Shown piece by piece: positions 8,477 through 18,284 of a stretch of DNA of 64,000 nucleotides. Both the position numbers and the translations under genes were made by a program. Numbering within the stretch: the stretch's first letter is position 1; the number at the start of each line of letters is the position of its first letter. The notes beneath the pieces are model-generated. The model was not told the DNA's origin, did not search any database, and was given only the letters and a program-made list of their open reading frames with translations. This DNA is from Flavobacterium sp. CFS9 (GTDB lineage: Bacteria; Bacteroidota; Bacteroidia; Flavobacteriales; Flavobacteriaceae). Location: positions 2,170,001-2,234,000 of the forward strand of contig NZ_AP031573.1 of the NCBI RefSeq assembly GCF_041154745.1, given 5' to 3'.

Positions 8477-9869
8477 AGAATAATTCTCTCGGGTCTGTTA
8501 GTTTTCCGGTAACAGCAGCTGCGGCAGCCATAATCGGACTTGCTAATAATGTTCTTGAACCGGGACCCTGACGACCTTCAAAATTTCTGTTGGAGGTGCT
8601 TACTGCATACTTTCCGGCAGGAACTTTGTCATCGTTCATGGCTAAACAGGCAGAGCAGCCCGGCTGACGTAATACAAAACCAGCATCTGTAAGAATGTCT
8701 AAAATACCTTCTTCTTTAATTTGAGCTTCAACAACATGTGAGCCGGGAACTAGCCAGGCTGTTACATTATCCGCTTTTTTTCTTCCTTTAACAATCTCCG
8801 CAAAAGCCCTGAAATCTTCAATACGTCCGTTGGTACAGCTTCCTAAGAAAACGTAGTCAATTGGTTTTCCGATCATTACGTCGTCTTCCTTAAAGCCCAT
8901 GTAGGCAAGAGATTTTTTATACGTTTCCTCACCGCCTTCAACCTGATTGGCGTTCGGAATATGTTTTGAGATACCAATTCCCATTCCCGGGTTAGTACCA
9001 TAAGTAATCATTGGTTCAATATCTGAGGCGTTGAAGTTCAATTCGGCGTCAAAAACAGCATCAGAATCTGTTTTCAGGGTTTTCCAATAGGCGATTGCTT
9101 TATCCCATGCTTCTCCTTTTGGAGCAAATAATTTTCCTTCAAGGAAATCAAAAGTAGTCTGATCCGGAGCGATCATCCCTCCTCGGGCACCCATTTCAAT
9201 ACTTAGGTTACAAACCGTCATACGGCCTTCCATAGTCATATTTTCGAAAACATCTCCGGCATATTCAACAAAATAACCGGTTCCGCCTGAAGTAGTTAAC
9301 TGAGCAATAATATAAAGAGCAACGTCTTTTGGACCAACTCCTTTGCTTAACTGGCCGTTTACATTGATACGCATTTTCTTTGGTTTTGGCTGCATGATAC
9401 ATTGCGTAGAAAGTACCATTTCAACCTCAGAAGTTCCGATACCAAAAGCAATCGCTCCAAAAGCACCGTGCGTAGAGGTGTGTGAATCACCACAAACAAT
9501 AGTAGCACCCGGCAAAGTAATTCCGTTTTCAGGACCTACCACGTGTACAATTCCATTTTTAATGTGTCCCAGTCCCCAGTGCGAAATCCCATATTCATTG
9601 GCATTGTCTTCAAGAGCTTTCAGCTGATTGGCAGAGAGAGCGTCTTGTACAGGCAGGTGTTGATTAATAGTTGGAGTATTGTGATCTGCAGTTGCAAAAG
9701 TACGCTCCGGATATAAAACGGAAACGCCTCTGGCTTTTAATCCTAAAAAAGCAACGGGACTTGTAACTTCGTGAATAAAATGGCGGTCAATAAAAAACAC
9801 ATCTGGTCCATCTTCAATTTTACGCACTACATGTGAATCCCATACTTTGTCAAATAATGTCTTACTCAT
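8475..9869 (-). CDS. leuC: 3-isopropylmalate dehydratase large subunit
   Basis: A 464-residue aconitase-family subunit: [13 protein letters not shown] start, [19 protein letters not shown], and the three [4Fe-4S] ligands in FLGSCTNGR and GCSACLAMN. It forms the isopropylmalate isomerase with LeuD. It is the first gene of the visible operon; the 604 bases upstream of it contain no other leu or ilv gene, so leuA proper and the ilv genes must lie elsewhere if they exist. Confidence 0.96.
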   Translation of the reverse strand: MSKTLFDKVWDSHVVRKIEDGPDVFFIDRHFIHEVTSPVAFLGLKARGVSVLYPERTFATADHNTPTINQHLPVQDALSANQLKALEDNANEYGISHWGLGHIKNGIVHVVGPENGITLPGATIVCGDSHTSTHGAFGAIAFGIGTSEVEMVLSTQCIMQPKPKKMRINVNGQLSKGVGPKDVALYIIAQLTTSGGTGYFVEYAGDVFENMTMEGRMTVCNLSIEMGARGGMIAPDQTTFDFLEGKLFAPKGEAWDKAIAYWKTLKTDSDAVFDAELNFNASDIEPMITYGTNPGMGIGISKHIPNANQVEGGEETYKKSLAYMGFKEDDVMIGKPIDYVFLGSCTNGRIEDFRAFAEIVKGRKKADNVTAWLVPGSHVVEAQIKEEGILDILTDAGFVLRQPGCSACLAMNDDKVPAGKYAVSTSNRNFEGRQGPGSRTLLASPIMAAAAAVTGKLTDPRELF

Positions 9870-10473
9870 TGTTTTGTTTTTTTAATTGTAATTTCTATAA
9901 CCACAGCAATTTCTGCTTATATATAATAGGAAAGCAAAATTAAAAAAAGCTAAAAAGTGGTCAATTTCAATATTTCATTATATACGATACCCAAACTAAA
10001 AATACGAATTGCAATTGGCTTTTGAAAAATCTGTTTTTGACCGAAAAAAGAATGGCAGATAAATATTGTTTTTCTTCTCGAAGTCAATTTCCGGAGAGTA
10101 GCTTTGAAATTTAGCAGTTGATGAATTTGCCTTGAAATTACTATGAAATACAGGTTTTAGGTTTGAAAAATGTAACAAAATCAACAAAAAAGGCGATTTT
10201 TATTGATTTTAAATTCTTTTTTAAGTTTCTGGAATCTCAGATAAAAACAGTTTTTAAGCCTACTTTGACTCATGGAGAAGGAATAGGTTTTTGTGTTTTT
10301 TTAATGGAAATAATACGACATCCAAGAAGCGTATTTTTTTCTTTTTTAGAATGAAATTAAATGAAGAAGTAGAGGATTGCTCGTGAAGAAATTAACAGAT
10401 AATGACGGGTATCCGACATTTGCTTTTAAAAGCGAGTGCTAATTTTGAACATTCTAATTTTAAAAATAATGTT
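9870..10473. other. 604-base intergenic region between leuC and the DUF417 gene
   Basis: This AT-rich divergent spacer must hold the leuC promoter and that of the DUF417 gene. Short open frames exist on both strands, but they are lysine/phenylalanine/asparagine-rich, have no ribosome binding site and look like chance. I see no riboswitch-like structure, leader peptide with leucine runs, or repeat that I can defend. Confidence 0.5.
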
Positions 10474-10893
10474 ATGAATTTAAATGAATTTGCATACAAA
10501 CTGGGAGTTTTGGGAACTGTAATTATTTTGCTTTGGGTAGGGCTTTTTAAGTTTACAGCAGTTGAAGCCGGGGCTATAAAAGAATTGGTTGAAAATCATT
10601 TTGCTATGGGTTGGATGTACAAAGTAATGTCGGTTCAACAGGTTTCAAATCTTATTGGGATTTTTGAAGTGTTAACGGGGATTGGTTTGCTGGCTTCTTT
10701 GTTTTTAAAAAGAATTGGTTTTTATGCGGGCTTTGCATCAGCGGTTATATTTGTGACAACATTGAGTTTTTTGGTGACCACTCCGGGTGTTTTTAAAATG
10801 GTTGAGGGATTTCCGGTAACTGATTTTTTTATTTTAAAAGACATTCCTTACTTGGCCATTTCACTGATGGTTTTTGTAAATGGTAAAGAATAA
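10474..10893 (+). CDS. DUF417 (YkgB-like) inner-membrane protein
   Basis: A 139-residue membrane protein with four predicted helices (about residues 8-24, 45-70, 78-96 and 115-137), and the DUF417 features LLWVGLFKFTAVEAGAI, a GIFEVLTGIG helix and a LSFLVTTPGV turn. The family's function is unknown; E. coli YkgB/RclC is linked to reactive chlorine resistance. I chose the ATG at 10474 because the family starts there; the ATG at 10402 would add 24 residues of soluble sequence. Confidence 0.75.
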   Translation: MNLNEFAYKLGVLGTVIILLWVGLFKFTAVEAGAIKELVENHFAMGWMYKVMSVQQVSNLIGIFEVLTGIGLLASLFLKRIGFYAGFASAVIFVTTLSFLVTTPGVFKMVEGFPVTDFFILKDIPYLAISLMVFVNGKE

Positions 10894-10943
10894 AAATATT
10901 AACCGGGTGAATAAAACCCGTGTTATTTCTCTAAAAAAAAGAC

Positions 10944-10951
10944 TAAATTTG
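10944..10951 (+). promoter_or_regulatory. Possible -7 element upstream of dnaE
   Basis: TAAATTTG matches TAnnTTTG and lies 107 bases before the dnaE start. It is the best match in the 164-base gap, but the region is AT-rich and chance matches are likely. Confidence 0.3.
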
Positions 10952-11057
10952 AACTTCCTCAATTTTGTATCGCAATTTTCCTTATGGTTCATGTAATCAG
11001 TTGTTTATGTGGTGCGAAACTTAGAATTTGGAATTTTAAATTTGTCTTTTTATACCT

Positions 11058-14000
11058 ATGTACTTAATATTCGATACCGAAACTACCGGATTACCAAAAC
11101 GATGGGATGCTCCGATAACCGATTCTGATAACTGGCCTCGCTGTATTCAGATCGCATGGCAGCTTCATGATGAAATGGGACAGCTCATAGAGCATCAGGA
11201 TTATCTGGTTAAGCCCGATGGATTTAATATTCCGTACGATGCCGAACGTATTCACGGAATTTCGACAGAATTGGCCGATGCCGATGGAATCACTTTGGCT
11301 GAGGTTTTGGAGAAATTCAATATTGCTTTAAGTAAAACCAAGTTTATTGTTGGTCAGAACTTAGGTTTTGACGTTAATATTATGGGAGCAGAATTCCATA
11401 GAATGGGAGTAGATTCGCCTATGGGGTCGATGCCTGTTCTGGATACCTGTACCGAAGTTACCGCTTCATTATTACAGCTTCCGGGAGGACGTGGAGGTAA
11501 ATTTAAATTGCCAACCTTAACGGAGTTGCATAGTTACCTTTTCAACAAGCCTTTCGCAGAAGCGCACAACGCAACTGCCGACGTTGAGGCAACCACGCGT
11601 TGTTTTCTGGAGTTAATCAGAAGAGAGGTTTTTACTAAAGAAGAGCTGGACGTTCCTAAGGATTATTTCAAAGAATTTCAGGAAAGAAATCCGCAGGAAT
11701 TTCCGTTAATTGGTTTAAAACACATCAACTTAAAAGCGGCTTCTGATAAAATCAGAGAACAATTAAAAGCTTTAGCTGGAGATGACGGGCAAAATGTAGT
11801 TTCAGAAGAAGATAAAGCGGATTTTAAAGCTGCAAAATTTGCACATTTACACAATCATACACAGTTTTCGGTACTTCAATCTACTATCGGAATTGGAAAT
11901 ATTGTTTCGGCTGCAGCCAAAAACGGAATGCCGGCCGTTGCTATGACCGATACCGGAAACATGATGGGGGCTTTTCATTTTGTGAGTGCCGTTATGAACC
12001 ATAATAAAGCAGCTTCAGGAAAAAATAAAGCCTTGGTTGAAGCTGGAGAAGAACCGACTGAAACCGAAGTAAAACCAATTGTAGGCTGTGAATTTAATAT
12101 CTGTGAAAATCACTTAGACAAAAGCAAAAAAGATAATGGTTACCAAGTTGTTTTACTGGCTAAAAATAAAGCAGGTTATCACAATTTGGCCAAAATGGCT
12201 TCGATTGCCTATACGGATGGTTTTTATTATGTTCCGAGAATTGACCGCACCATTGTTGAACAATACAAAGGTGATATCATGGTTTTGTCCGGGAATTTAT
12301 ACGGAGAAATTCCGAGTAAAATCCTGAACATTGGTGAGAATCAAGCCGAAGAAGCTTTGATTTGGTGGGCGGCACAATTTGGTGAAGATTTCTACCTGGA
12401 AGTAATGCGCCACAATCAGGAAGATGAAAATCGTGTCAACAAAACCCTTATTGAGTTTTCGAAAAAACACAATGTAAAGTTAATTGCAACCAATAACACC
12501 TATTATTTAAATAAAGAAGACGCGAATGCACACGATATTTTACTTTGCGTAAAAGACGGTGAAAAGCAGGCAACACCTATCGGACGTGGTCGCGGTTACC
12601 GCTACGGACTTCCAAATCAGGAATACTATTTCAAATCGCAAGACGAGATGAAAAAGCTCTTTGCCGATTTGCCGGAAGCCATTATCAATATTCAGGAAAT
12701 TATTGATAAGGTTGAAGGATATTCGCTTTATCGCGATGTATTACTTCCTAAATTCGAAATTCCTGACGAATTTATGGTTCCCGAAGATGAAGAAGATGGC
12801 GGTGTTCGTGGAGAAAATAAATACCTGCGATACCTTACTATGGAAGGTGCCAAAAGAAGGTATGGTGAAATTACCGAATCGATTCAGGAGCGTTTGGATT
12901 TTGAATTAATGACGATTTCGAATTCAGGATATCCGGGTTATTTCCTGATTGTACAGGATTTCATTGCTGAGGCCAGAAAAATGGACGTATCGGTAGGTCC
13001 CGGCCGTGGATCTGCTGCCGGTTCTGCGGTAGCATATTGTCTCGGAATTACGAACATTGATCCTATTAAATACGATTTACTTTTTGAGCGTTTCCTAAAC
13101 CCTGACCGTGTATCGATGCCCGATATTGATATCGACTTTGATGACGAGGGTCGTGGACGTGTAATGGATTATGTAATCAACAAATACGGTCAAAAACAGG
13201 TGGCACAGATTATTACCTATGGTAAAATGGCAACCAAATCGGCGATTCGTGATACGGCGCGTGTACTGGATTTACCATTATTTGAAGCCGACAGGATTGC
13301 AAAACTGATTCCGGGAATGATGCCTTCAAAATGGAATTTGGCGCGTTTTATTTCTGAGAGTGAAGATGAGGTTAAAAAAGCACTTCGTTCAGACGAATTT
13401 GATAATGTAAAAGAGTTAATCGCCATTGCTAATGAAGATGATTTGGCGGGAGAAACCATTCAGCAGGCAAAAATCCTTGAGGGATCGATGCGTAATACCG
13501 GTATTCACGCCTGTGGGGTAATCATTACACCATCGGATATTACGAATTACGTTCCTGTTACCACCGCAAAAGATTCGGATTTATATGTAACTCAGTTTGA
13601 TAACTCGGTCGCAGAAAGTGCTGGATTGCTGAAAATGGACTTCTTGGGTCTGAAGACCCTTACACTGATAAAAGATACCGTAAAACTGGTAAAATACAGA
13701 ACGAATATTGATCTGGATCCTGATACTTTTCCAATCGATGACGAAGAAACGTATGCACTTTTCCAAAGAGGTGAAACTGTTGGAATCTTCCAATACGAGT
13801 CGCCTGGGATGCAGAAATATATGAAAGATCTGAAGCCAACAGTTTTTGGAGATTTGATTGCCATGAACGCCTTGTATCGACCGGGACCTTTGGAGTATAT
13901 TCCGTCTTTCGTTCGAAGAAAAAACGGTGACGAGGAAATCAAATACGATTTAGATGCCTGTGCCGAATATTTATCAGAAACCTACGGAATTACGGTTTAC

Positions 14001-15587
14001 CAGGAGCAGGTAATGCTTTTGTCTCAGTCTTTGGCAGGATTTACAAAGGGTGAGGCCGACGTTTTGCGTAAAGCGATGGGTAAGAAACAAAAAGACGTAC
14101 TGGATAAAATGAAGCCGAAGTTTGTCGAACAAGCAGCGCAAAAAGGCCATGATGCGAAGATTCTGGAGAAAATCTGGAAAGATTGGGAAGCGTTTGCGAG
14201 TTACGCCTTCAACAAATCACACTCGACCTGTTATGCCTGGATTGCTTACCAAACGGCTTATTTGAAAGCGCATTATCCTGCAGAATATATGGCTGCGGTA
14301 CTTTCGAATAACATGAACGATATCAAACAAGTATCGTTTTTTATGGAAGAATGTAAACGTATGGGCTTACAGGTTTTGGGGCCAGATGTAAATGAATCGT
14401 ACTATAAATTTACTGTAAATGATGATTATGCCGTTCGTTTTGGAATGGGAGCGATTAAAGGAGTAGGTTCCGGAGCCGTAGAGACAATTGTGGAAAATAG
14501 AAAAGACGGAAGATACAAATCGATTTTTGACCTGGCGAAACGAATTGATTTGCGTGCAGCCAACAAAAAAGCGATTGAAAACCTGGCGTTGGCAGGTGGT
14601 TTCGATTCCTTTGAAGGAACAACCAGAGCACAGTATTTTCATGATGACGGAGATGGAATTACTTTTTATGAAAAAGCGATGCGTTACGGATCGAAGTTTC
14701 AGGAAAATGAAAATTCATCACAGGTAAGTTTGTTCGGAGAAACCAGCGAAGTACAGATTGCTGAACCTGTCGTACCTCCTTGTGAAGACTGGAGTACCAT
14801 GGAAAAACTGGCGAAGGAAAAAGAAGTAGTTGGAATTTATATTTCAGGACATCCTTTAGACGATTTCAGATTTGAGATGAAATACTTCTGCAATAACAAA
14901 TTGGAATCCTTGAAAAGTATGAACGAGTTTGTGGGTAAAAATCTGAATTTTGCAGGAATCATAAATAATGTTCAGCACCGTGTGGCTAAAAATGGAAAAG
15001 GCTGGGCAGTTTTTAACTTAGAGGGTTATGATGAAAGTTACGAGTTCAAGATTTTTGGGGAAGAATATTTAAAATTCCGCCATTTTCTAATTCAGAATAA
15101 TTTTGCTTTCATCAAAATACTAATAAAAGACGGCTGGGTAAATCATGACACCGGTAAGAAATCCGATCCAAGAATGCAATTTGTCGAAATAAGACAATTA
15201 CAGGATATTTTGGAGGCTTTTGCCAAAAAGCTGATTTTATTATTAAACATAAAAGATCTTCAGGCAGATTTTATTCATAGACTAAGTCATTTGTTTAGCG
15301 AGAATAAAGGAGACAATTCGGTGACTTTTGAGATCATGGAATTGGAAAAAGTAAAGAGATTGGTGGAGGTCGAAACACCGAAAGATTTTGAAGAAACTAC
15401 TTTTGAAGAAGAAAATGACAGGGAAGATGACGGAATGGAAGAAACCAAGATTCAGGAAGTAAATGAAGTTGAGGAAATTAAGGTCGTAAACAAATTAACG
15501 ATGCCAAGCCGCAGGTTAAAAGTGAAAATTTCAACAGACTTATTGATAGAATTGGAAAAAATGCAGGTGAATTTTAAGCTAAATTAG
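11058..15587 (+). CDS. dnaE: DNA polymerase III alpha subunit with N-terminal proofreading exonuclease domain
   Basis: A 1509-residue replicative polymerase. Residues 1-190 are a DnaQ-like 3'-5' exonuclease with Exo I (DTETTG), Exo II (GQNLGFDVN) and Exo III (HNATADVEAT), all acidic and His residues present. The PHP domain follows from about 270 (FAHLHNHTQFSVL), then the polymerase palm/fingers: GPGRGSAAGS, the catalytic PDIDIDFDDEGR and KMDFLGLKTL. A beta-clamp-binding motif (QVSLF, residues 1222-1226) precedes an OB-fold (LNFAGIINNVQHRV). E. coli DnaE is about 1160 residues with a separate DnaQ; here proofreading is in cis and at the N-terminus, unlike PolC where it interrupts the PHP domain. 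The C-terminal 80 residues are acidic and poorly conserved. Confidence 0.95.
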   Translation: MYLIFDTETTGLPKRWDAPITDSDNWPRCIQIAWQLHDEMGQLIEHQDYLVKPDGFNIPYDAERIHGISTELADADGITLAEVLEKFNIALSKTKFIVGQNLGFDVNIMGAEFHRMGVDSPMGSMPVLDTCTEVTASLLQLPGGRGGKFKLPTLTELHSYLFNKPFAEAHNATADVEATTRCFLELIRREVFTKEELDVPKDYFKEFQERNPQEFPLIGLKHINLKAASDKIREQLKALAGDDGQNVVSEEDKADFKAAKFAHLHNHTQFSVLQSTIGIGNIVSAAAKNGMPAVAMTDTGNMMGAFHFVSAVMNHNKAASGKNKALVEAGEEPTETEVKPIVGCEFNICENHLDKSKKDNGYQVVLLAKNKAGYHNLAKMASIAYTDGFYYVPRIDRTIVEQYKGDIMVLSGNLYGEIPSKILNIGENQAEEALIWWAAQFGEDFYLEVMRHNQEDENRVNKTLIEFSKKHNVKLIATNNTYYLNKEDANAHDILLCVKDGEKQATPIGRGRGYRYGLPNQEYYFKSQDEMKKLFADLPEAIINIQEIIDKVEGYSLYRDVLLPKFEIPDEFMVPEDEEDGGVRGENKYLRYLTMEGAKRRYGEITESIQERLDFELMTISNSGYPGYFLIVQDFIAEARKMDVSVGPGRGSAAGSAVAYCLGITNIDPIKYDLLFERFLNPDRVSMPDIDIDFDDEGRGRVMDYVINKYGQKQVAQIITYGKMATKSAIRDTARVLDLPLFEADRIAKLIPGMMPSKWNLARFISESEDEVKKALRSDEFDNVKELIAIANEDDLAGETIQQAKILEGSMRNTGIHACGVIITPSDITNYVPVTTAKDSDLYVTQFDNSVAESAGLLKMDFLGLKTLTLIKDTVKLVKYRTNIDLDPDTFPIDDEETYALFQRGETVGIFQYESPGMQKYMKDLKPTVFGDLIAMNALYRPGPLEYIPSFVRRKNGDEEIKYDLDACAEYLSETYGITVYQEQVMLLSQSLAGFTKGEADVLRKAMGKKQKDVLDKMKPKFVEQAAQKGHDAKILEKIWKDWEAFASYAFNKSHSTCYAWIAYQTAYLKAHYPAEYMAAVLSNNMNDIKQVSFFMEECKRMGLQVLGPDVNESYYKFTVNDDYAVRFGMGAIKGVGSGAVETIVENRKDGRYKSIFDLAKRIDLRAANKKAIENLALAGGFDSFEGTTRAQYFHDDGDGITFYEKAMRYGSKFQENENSSQVSLFGETSEVQIAEPVVPPCEDWSTMEKLAKEKEVVGIYISGHPLDDFRFEMKYFCNNKLESLKSMNEFVGKNLNFAGIINNVQHRVAKNGKGWAVFNLEGYDESYEFKIFGEEYLKFRHFLIQNNFAFIKILIKDGWVNHDTGKKSDPRMQFVEIRQLQDILEAFAKKLILLLNIKDLQADFIHRLSHLFSENKGDNSVTFEIMELEKVKRLVEVETPKDFEETTFEEENDREDDGMEETKIQEVNEVEEIKVVNKLTMPSRRLKVKISTDLLIELEKMQVNFKLN

Positions 15588-15733
15588 ATTTTAACAGTTA
15601 AAATTTAAAAGAATGTATTTTTTTTAAGTTAAAATTATGCATGCATAATAGTTTTTTAGTAATATTGCTCAAAATTACAACGATTTCGTTCCAAGTCTAA
15701 CAACGCAAACCAGAAGATTATGTTAAAATAATC

Positions 15734-15741
15734 TATGTTTG
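15734..15741 (+). promoter_or_regulatory. -7 element upstream of the outer-membrane protein gene
   Basis: TATGTTTG matches TAnnTTTG and lies 24 bases before the ATG at 15765, a normal arrangement for a highly expressed flavobacterial outer-membrane protein. Confidence 0.5.
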
Positions 15742-15764
15742 TAAAAATTAATTAAATCAAAATT

Positions 15765-16715
15765 ATGAAAAAGAACCTATTTTTATTAGGGTTATTAGTT
15801 TGCTCTATGGCCACAATGGCGCAAACAGAAAAAGCAGATAAACCGGAAAGCTGGTATTTTAAATTAGGAGGATCTTATTTTGTTCAAACTGCAGCTACTG
15901 AATTTCCAACTGTTGGAGGAAACCTTCCATTGGACAGGACTTATGTTGGAGGAAAATTAGTTTCTGAAGAAAGTGTTACAGGATCTTTTGGAGAAGGTTT
16001 CAGGACCGGAATAACTGCAGGATATAGATTTAATGCTCGTTTAGGAGTTGAATTAGGAGTTAATTATTATACAAGTAAGGATAAAACTATGGCTCAAACG
16101 AGATCGGATGTGCCTATTACACCAAGTGGAGTTTACAGCTTCAAATCTGTAGGTCAGATTACAGCTTTCGATTTAGCTCCTGCTTTAGTTTTGTTTTTAG
16201 GAGAGCACAAAGGATTTGAGCCTTACACAAAAGTAGGTGTTTTAATTCCTGTTCACGGAGATTTAGAAATTACTTCTGATGCATATGCACCAATTGCTTT
16301 TAGCCCTGCGGGAGCTCCAACTGCTTTTGGAAATGTTCACAGTGTTGATAAAGTAAAACCAAATCCAACTTTAGGTTTCACAGCTGCTTTAGGTACTTCA
16401 TACAAATTAGGAAAAAACATCTCTGTTTTTGCTGAGTTAGAGTACCGTAACTTTACAGTTCACGGAAAAACTAAAGAAACTACAGAATTTACAGTTAATG
16501 GTAATGATGCTTTAGCTTCAAGAACAACTGCTCAAAGATATACAGTTTACAGAGATAGATTAGATGTTAATTCTAATAACCCGTTATTTAACCCTAACAC
16601 TTCTACTCCAGATACTAAAGACACAACCAGACCAAATGATAAAATGGATGAGTTAAGCTCTTACGTTGGAATCTCAGGTTTAGGATTAACTTTAGGTCTT
16701 AAATACAGCTTGTAA
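15765..16715 (+). CDS. Outer-membrane beta-barrel protein
   Basis: A 316-residue secreted barrel. The Sec signal peptide ends at MATMAQ. The mature part alternates short aromatic/hydrophobic strands (WYFKLGGSYFVQT, GITAGYRFNARLGVELGVNYY, SVFAELEYRNFTVHG) with polar loops, including a long Asn/Thr/Asp-rich loop near residues 235-290, and ends in the strand LGLTLGLKYSL with a terminal Leu. Motifs recall the OmpA/OprF-like eight-stranded barrels of Bacteroidota without an OmpA peptidoglycan domain. It is monocistronic with its own promoter and terminator, which suggests an abundant structural or porin protein. Confidence 0.8.
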   Translation: MKKNLFLLGLLVCSMATMAQTEKADKPESWYFKLGGSYFVQTAATEFPTVGGNLPLDRTYVGGKLVSEESVTGSFGEGFRTGITAGYRFNARLGVELGVNYYTSKDKTMAQTRSDVPITPSGVYSFKSVGQITAFDLAPALVLFLGEHKGFEPYTKVGVLIPVHGDLEITSDAYAPIAFSPAGAPTAFGNVHSVDKVKPNPTLGFTAALGTSYKLGKNISVFAELEYRNFTVHGKTKETTEFTVNGNDALASRTTAQRYTVYRDRLDVNSNNPLFNPNTSTPDTKDTTRPNDKMDELSSYVGISGLGLTLGLKYSL

Positions 16716-16740
16716 TTTTATATAGTTTTAGTTTTTAGAA

Positions 16741-16775
16741 AAAGAGGATATTCGAAATGAATATCCTCTTTTTTT
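16741..16775 (+). terminator. Intrinsic terminator of the outer-membrane protein gene
   Basis: Exact 13-base arms (AAAGAGGATATTC at 16741-16753 and its complement at 16759-16771) with a 5-base loop are followed by a T run. It starts 26 bases after the stop codon at 16715. Confidence 0.9.
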
Positions 16776-16782
16776 GTTTCCT

Positions 16783-16911
16783 GTCATTTCGACCGAAGGG
16801 AGAAATCAAACTAGCAGCTCGACAAAGATTGGCGACTTTCTATGCGTAGTTTCTTGTGTGATTTGCTTCGCCTGTTCGCTATCGCTCGAGTCTCCTTTCA
16901 GTCGAAATGAC
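16783..16911. repeat. 129-bp dispersed element with 11-bp terminal inverted repeats
   Basis: The ends GTCATTTCGAC (16783-16793) and GTCGAAATGAC (16901-16911) are exact reverse complements. The interior contains CGACAAAGATTGGC, GTAGTTTCT and CTGTTCGCTATCG blocks that recur in the same order at 46626-46745. It has no coding capacity and sits just after a terminator. It looks like a non-autonomous miniature element or a structured intergenic repeat. Confidence 0.7.
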
Positions 16912-16984
16912 AATATTAAGGTCAAGACTAATGATCGCAGGAAAAAATCTGCGAAATCTGCGAGCAACAAAGATTGTCAGCTCT

Positions 16985-17977
16985 TTATTTTGAATTTCTA
17001 AACTCTTTCAATACTTCATCGATAACCCAGGTTGTTCTGGCAGCAGATTCGCCTTTTGATGGTGAGAAACCTTCTTCACCTAAAAGCTCAGCAACGACAG
17101 TTTCAACAAGAGGCTGCTGGATATGAAGCGGATTTTCGACCGTAATACTTTCTTTTTCGCCATTTGCATATTGAATATGAATAGGGTCATTCCCGAAAGT
17201 AGAAAAGGAAATCTTTCCTTTATCGCCTGTAATATCGGTATTGTCGTAACGCTCAAAACTGGCAAAATTCCATAAACCGGTTCCATGGATTCCGTTCTCG
17301 AATAAAAAGGACATCGAAACCGAATCTTCTGCCGGATAGGCTTTGAGCTGCGAACTCGCATGCCCGCGTACTGATTTTATAGGACCAAATACAAAATCTA
17401 AAAAATCTAGGGTATGACAAGCCAGATCGACAAATATCCCGCCGCCTGAGATATGTGGTAAAACTGTCCATGGTAAATTGATTTCGTCGTCGTAGCGCTT
17501 CTCAAACGGATGGTACAAAACACAATTTACATGTCTGATAGTTCCAATTTTACCTTGTTCGATTAATTCTTTAATTTTTAGGAATCTCGGAAGGCGTCTT
17601 CTGTAATAAGCTACAAATAAAGGCACGTTGTGTTCTTTACAAACGCTGATCATTTCGTTGCATTCTTCAAAATTTAAAGCCATTGGTTTCTCTACGTAAA
17701 CTGGTTTTCCGGCCTTAGCACATAAAATGGTGTATTCTTTATGAGAAGATGGAGGCGTAGCAATATAAACGGCATCAACTTCAGGATCATTAATTAAATC
17801 AATCGCATTGGAATACCATTTCGGAACATTATGACGTTTGGCGTAATCTTCGGCAAGAGCTGCATCTCTGCGCATAACAGCAACTAAAGCTGAATTTGAA
17901 GTTTTCTGGAAAGCAGGACCGCTTTTAACTTCGGTTACATTGCCGCAACCTATAATTCCCCATTTTACAATTTTCAT
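16985..17977 (-). CDS. Gfo/Idh/MocA-family NAD(P)-dependent oxidoreductase
   Basis: A 330-residue dehydrogenase with the Rossmann start KWGIIGCGNV, the family motif VYVEKPMALN (the Lys of EKP near residue 96) and a catalytic-region His in FVDLACHTLDFLDFV. These enzymes oxidise or reduce sugars, inositol-like rings or pseudosugars; the substrate cannot be read from this sequence and neighbours give no pathway. It is flanked by repeats on both sides and is probably transcribed alone. Confidence 0.85.
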   Translation of the reverse strand: MKIVKWGIIGCGNVTEVKSGPAFQKTSNSALVAVMRRDAALAEDYAKRHNVPKWYSNAIDLINDPEVDAVYIATPPSSHKEYTILCAKAGKPVYVEKPMALNFEECNEMISVCKEHNVPLFVAYYRRRLPRFLKIKELIEQGKIGTIRHVNCVLYHPFEKRYDDEINLPWTVLPHISGGGIFVDLACHTLDFLDFVFGPIKSVRGHASSQLKAYPAEDSVSMSFLFENGIHGTGLWNFASFERYDNTDITGDKGKISFSTFGNDPIHIQYANGEKESITVENPLHIQQPLVETVVAELLGEEGFSPSKGESAARTTWVIDEVLKEFRNSK

Positions 17978-18012
17978 TTTTTTGATTTTAGTTTTTCAAA
18001 TTTAAATGGTTT

Positions 18013-18263
18013 GCCACGAATTCACGAATTATTTTCACGGAGATTTTGCAAATTTAATTTTACCGCAAAGTACGCAAGGTTTTTGTATCAGCCTGGTTTT
18101 GTAAAAACATAAAGTTCGCAAAGCTGGTTCAACACAATGCTTTGCGAACTCTGCATCTTCTGAATGTACTTTTGTATGAAAAAGACTTTGCGTGCTTTGC
18201 GGTAAATTCTCAAGTCCAAACAAAAAGCCACGAATTCACAAAAATAATTCGTGAATTCGTGGC
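18013..18263. repeat. 251-bp nested palindrome (three stems)
   Basis: Outer arms: 18013-18031 (GCCACGAATTCACGAATTA) and 18245-18263, exact over 19 bases. Middle arms: 18061-18077 and 18188-18204, 16 of 17 bases. Inner arms: 18113-18124 (AGTTCGCAAAGC) and 18139-18150, exact over 12 bases. It fills most of the 307-base gap between the oxidoreductase and prolyl oligopeptidase genes. An open frame inside it is an artefact of the palindrome. The GCCACGAATTCAC unit recurs at 44316-44370. Confidence 0.85.
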
Positions 18264-18284
18264 TGAAAAAATTGATTTAAAGGC

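Noticed and set aside
9996..10354. Two overlapping 63-codon frames on opposite strands upstream of leuC.
   Set aside because: Composition follows AT-rich DNA, there is no ribosome site and the frames overlap antisense; no family resemblance.
16774..17001. A 75-codon plus-strand frame after the outer-membrane protein gene.
   Set aside because: It reads through the dispersed element with terminal inverted repeats and has no ribosome site.
18035..18223. A 62-codon minus-strand frame between the oxidoreductase and prolyl oligopeptidase genes.
   Set aside because: It lies entirely inside the nested palindrome and its residues mirror the repeat arms.
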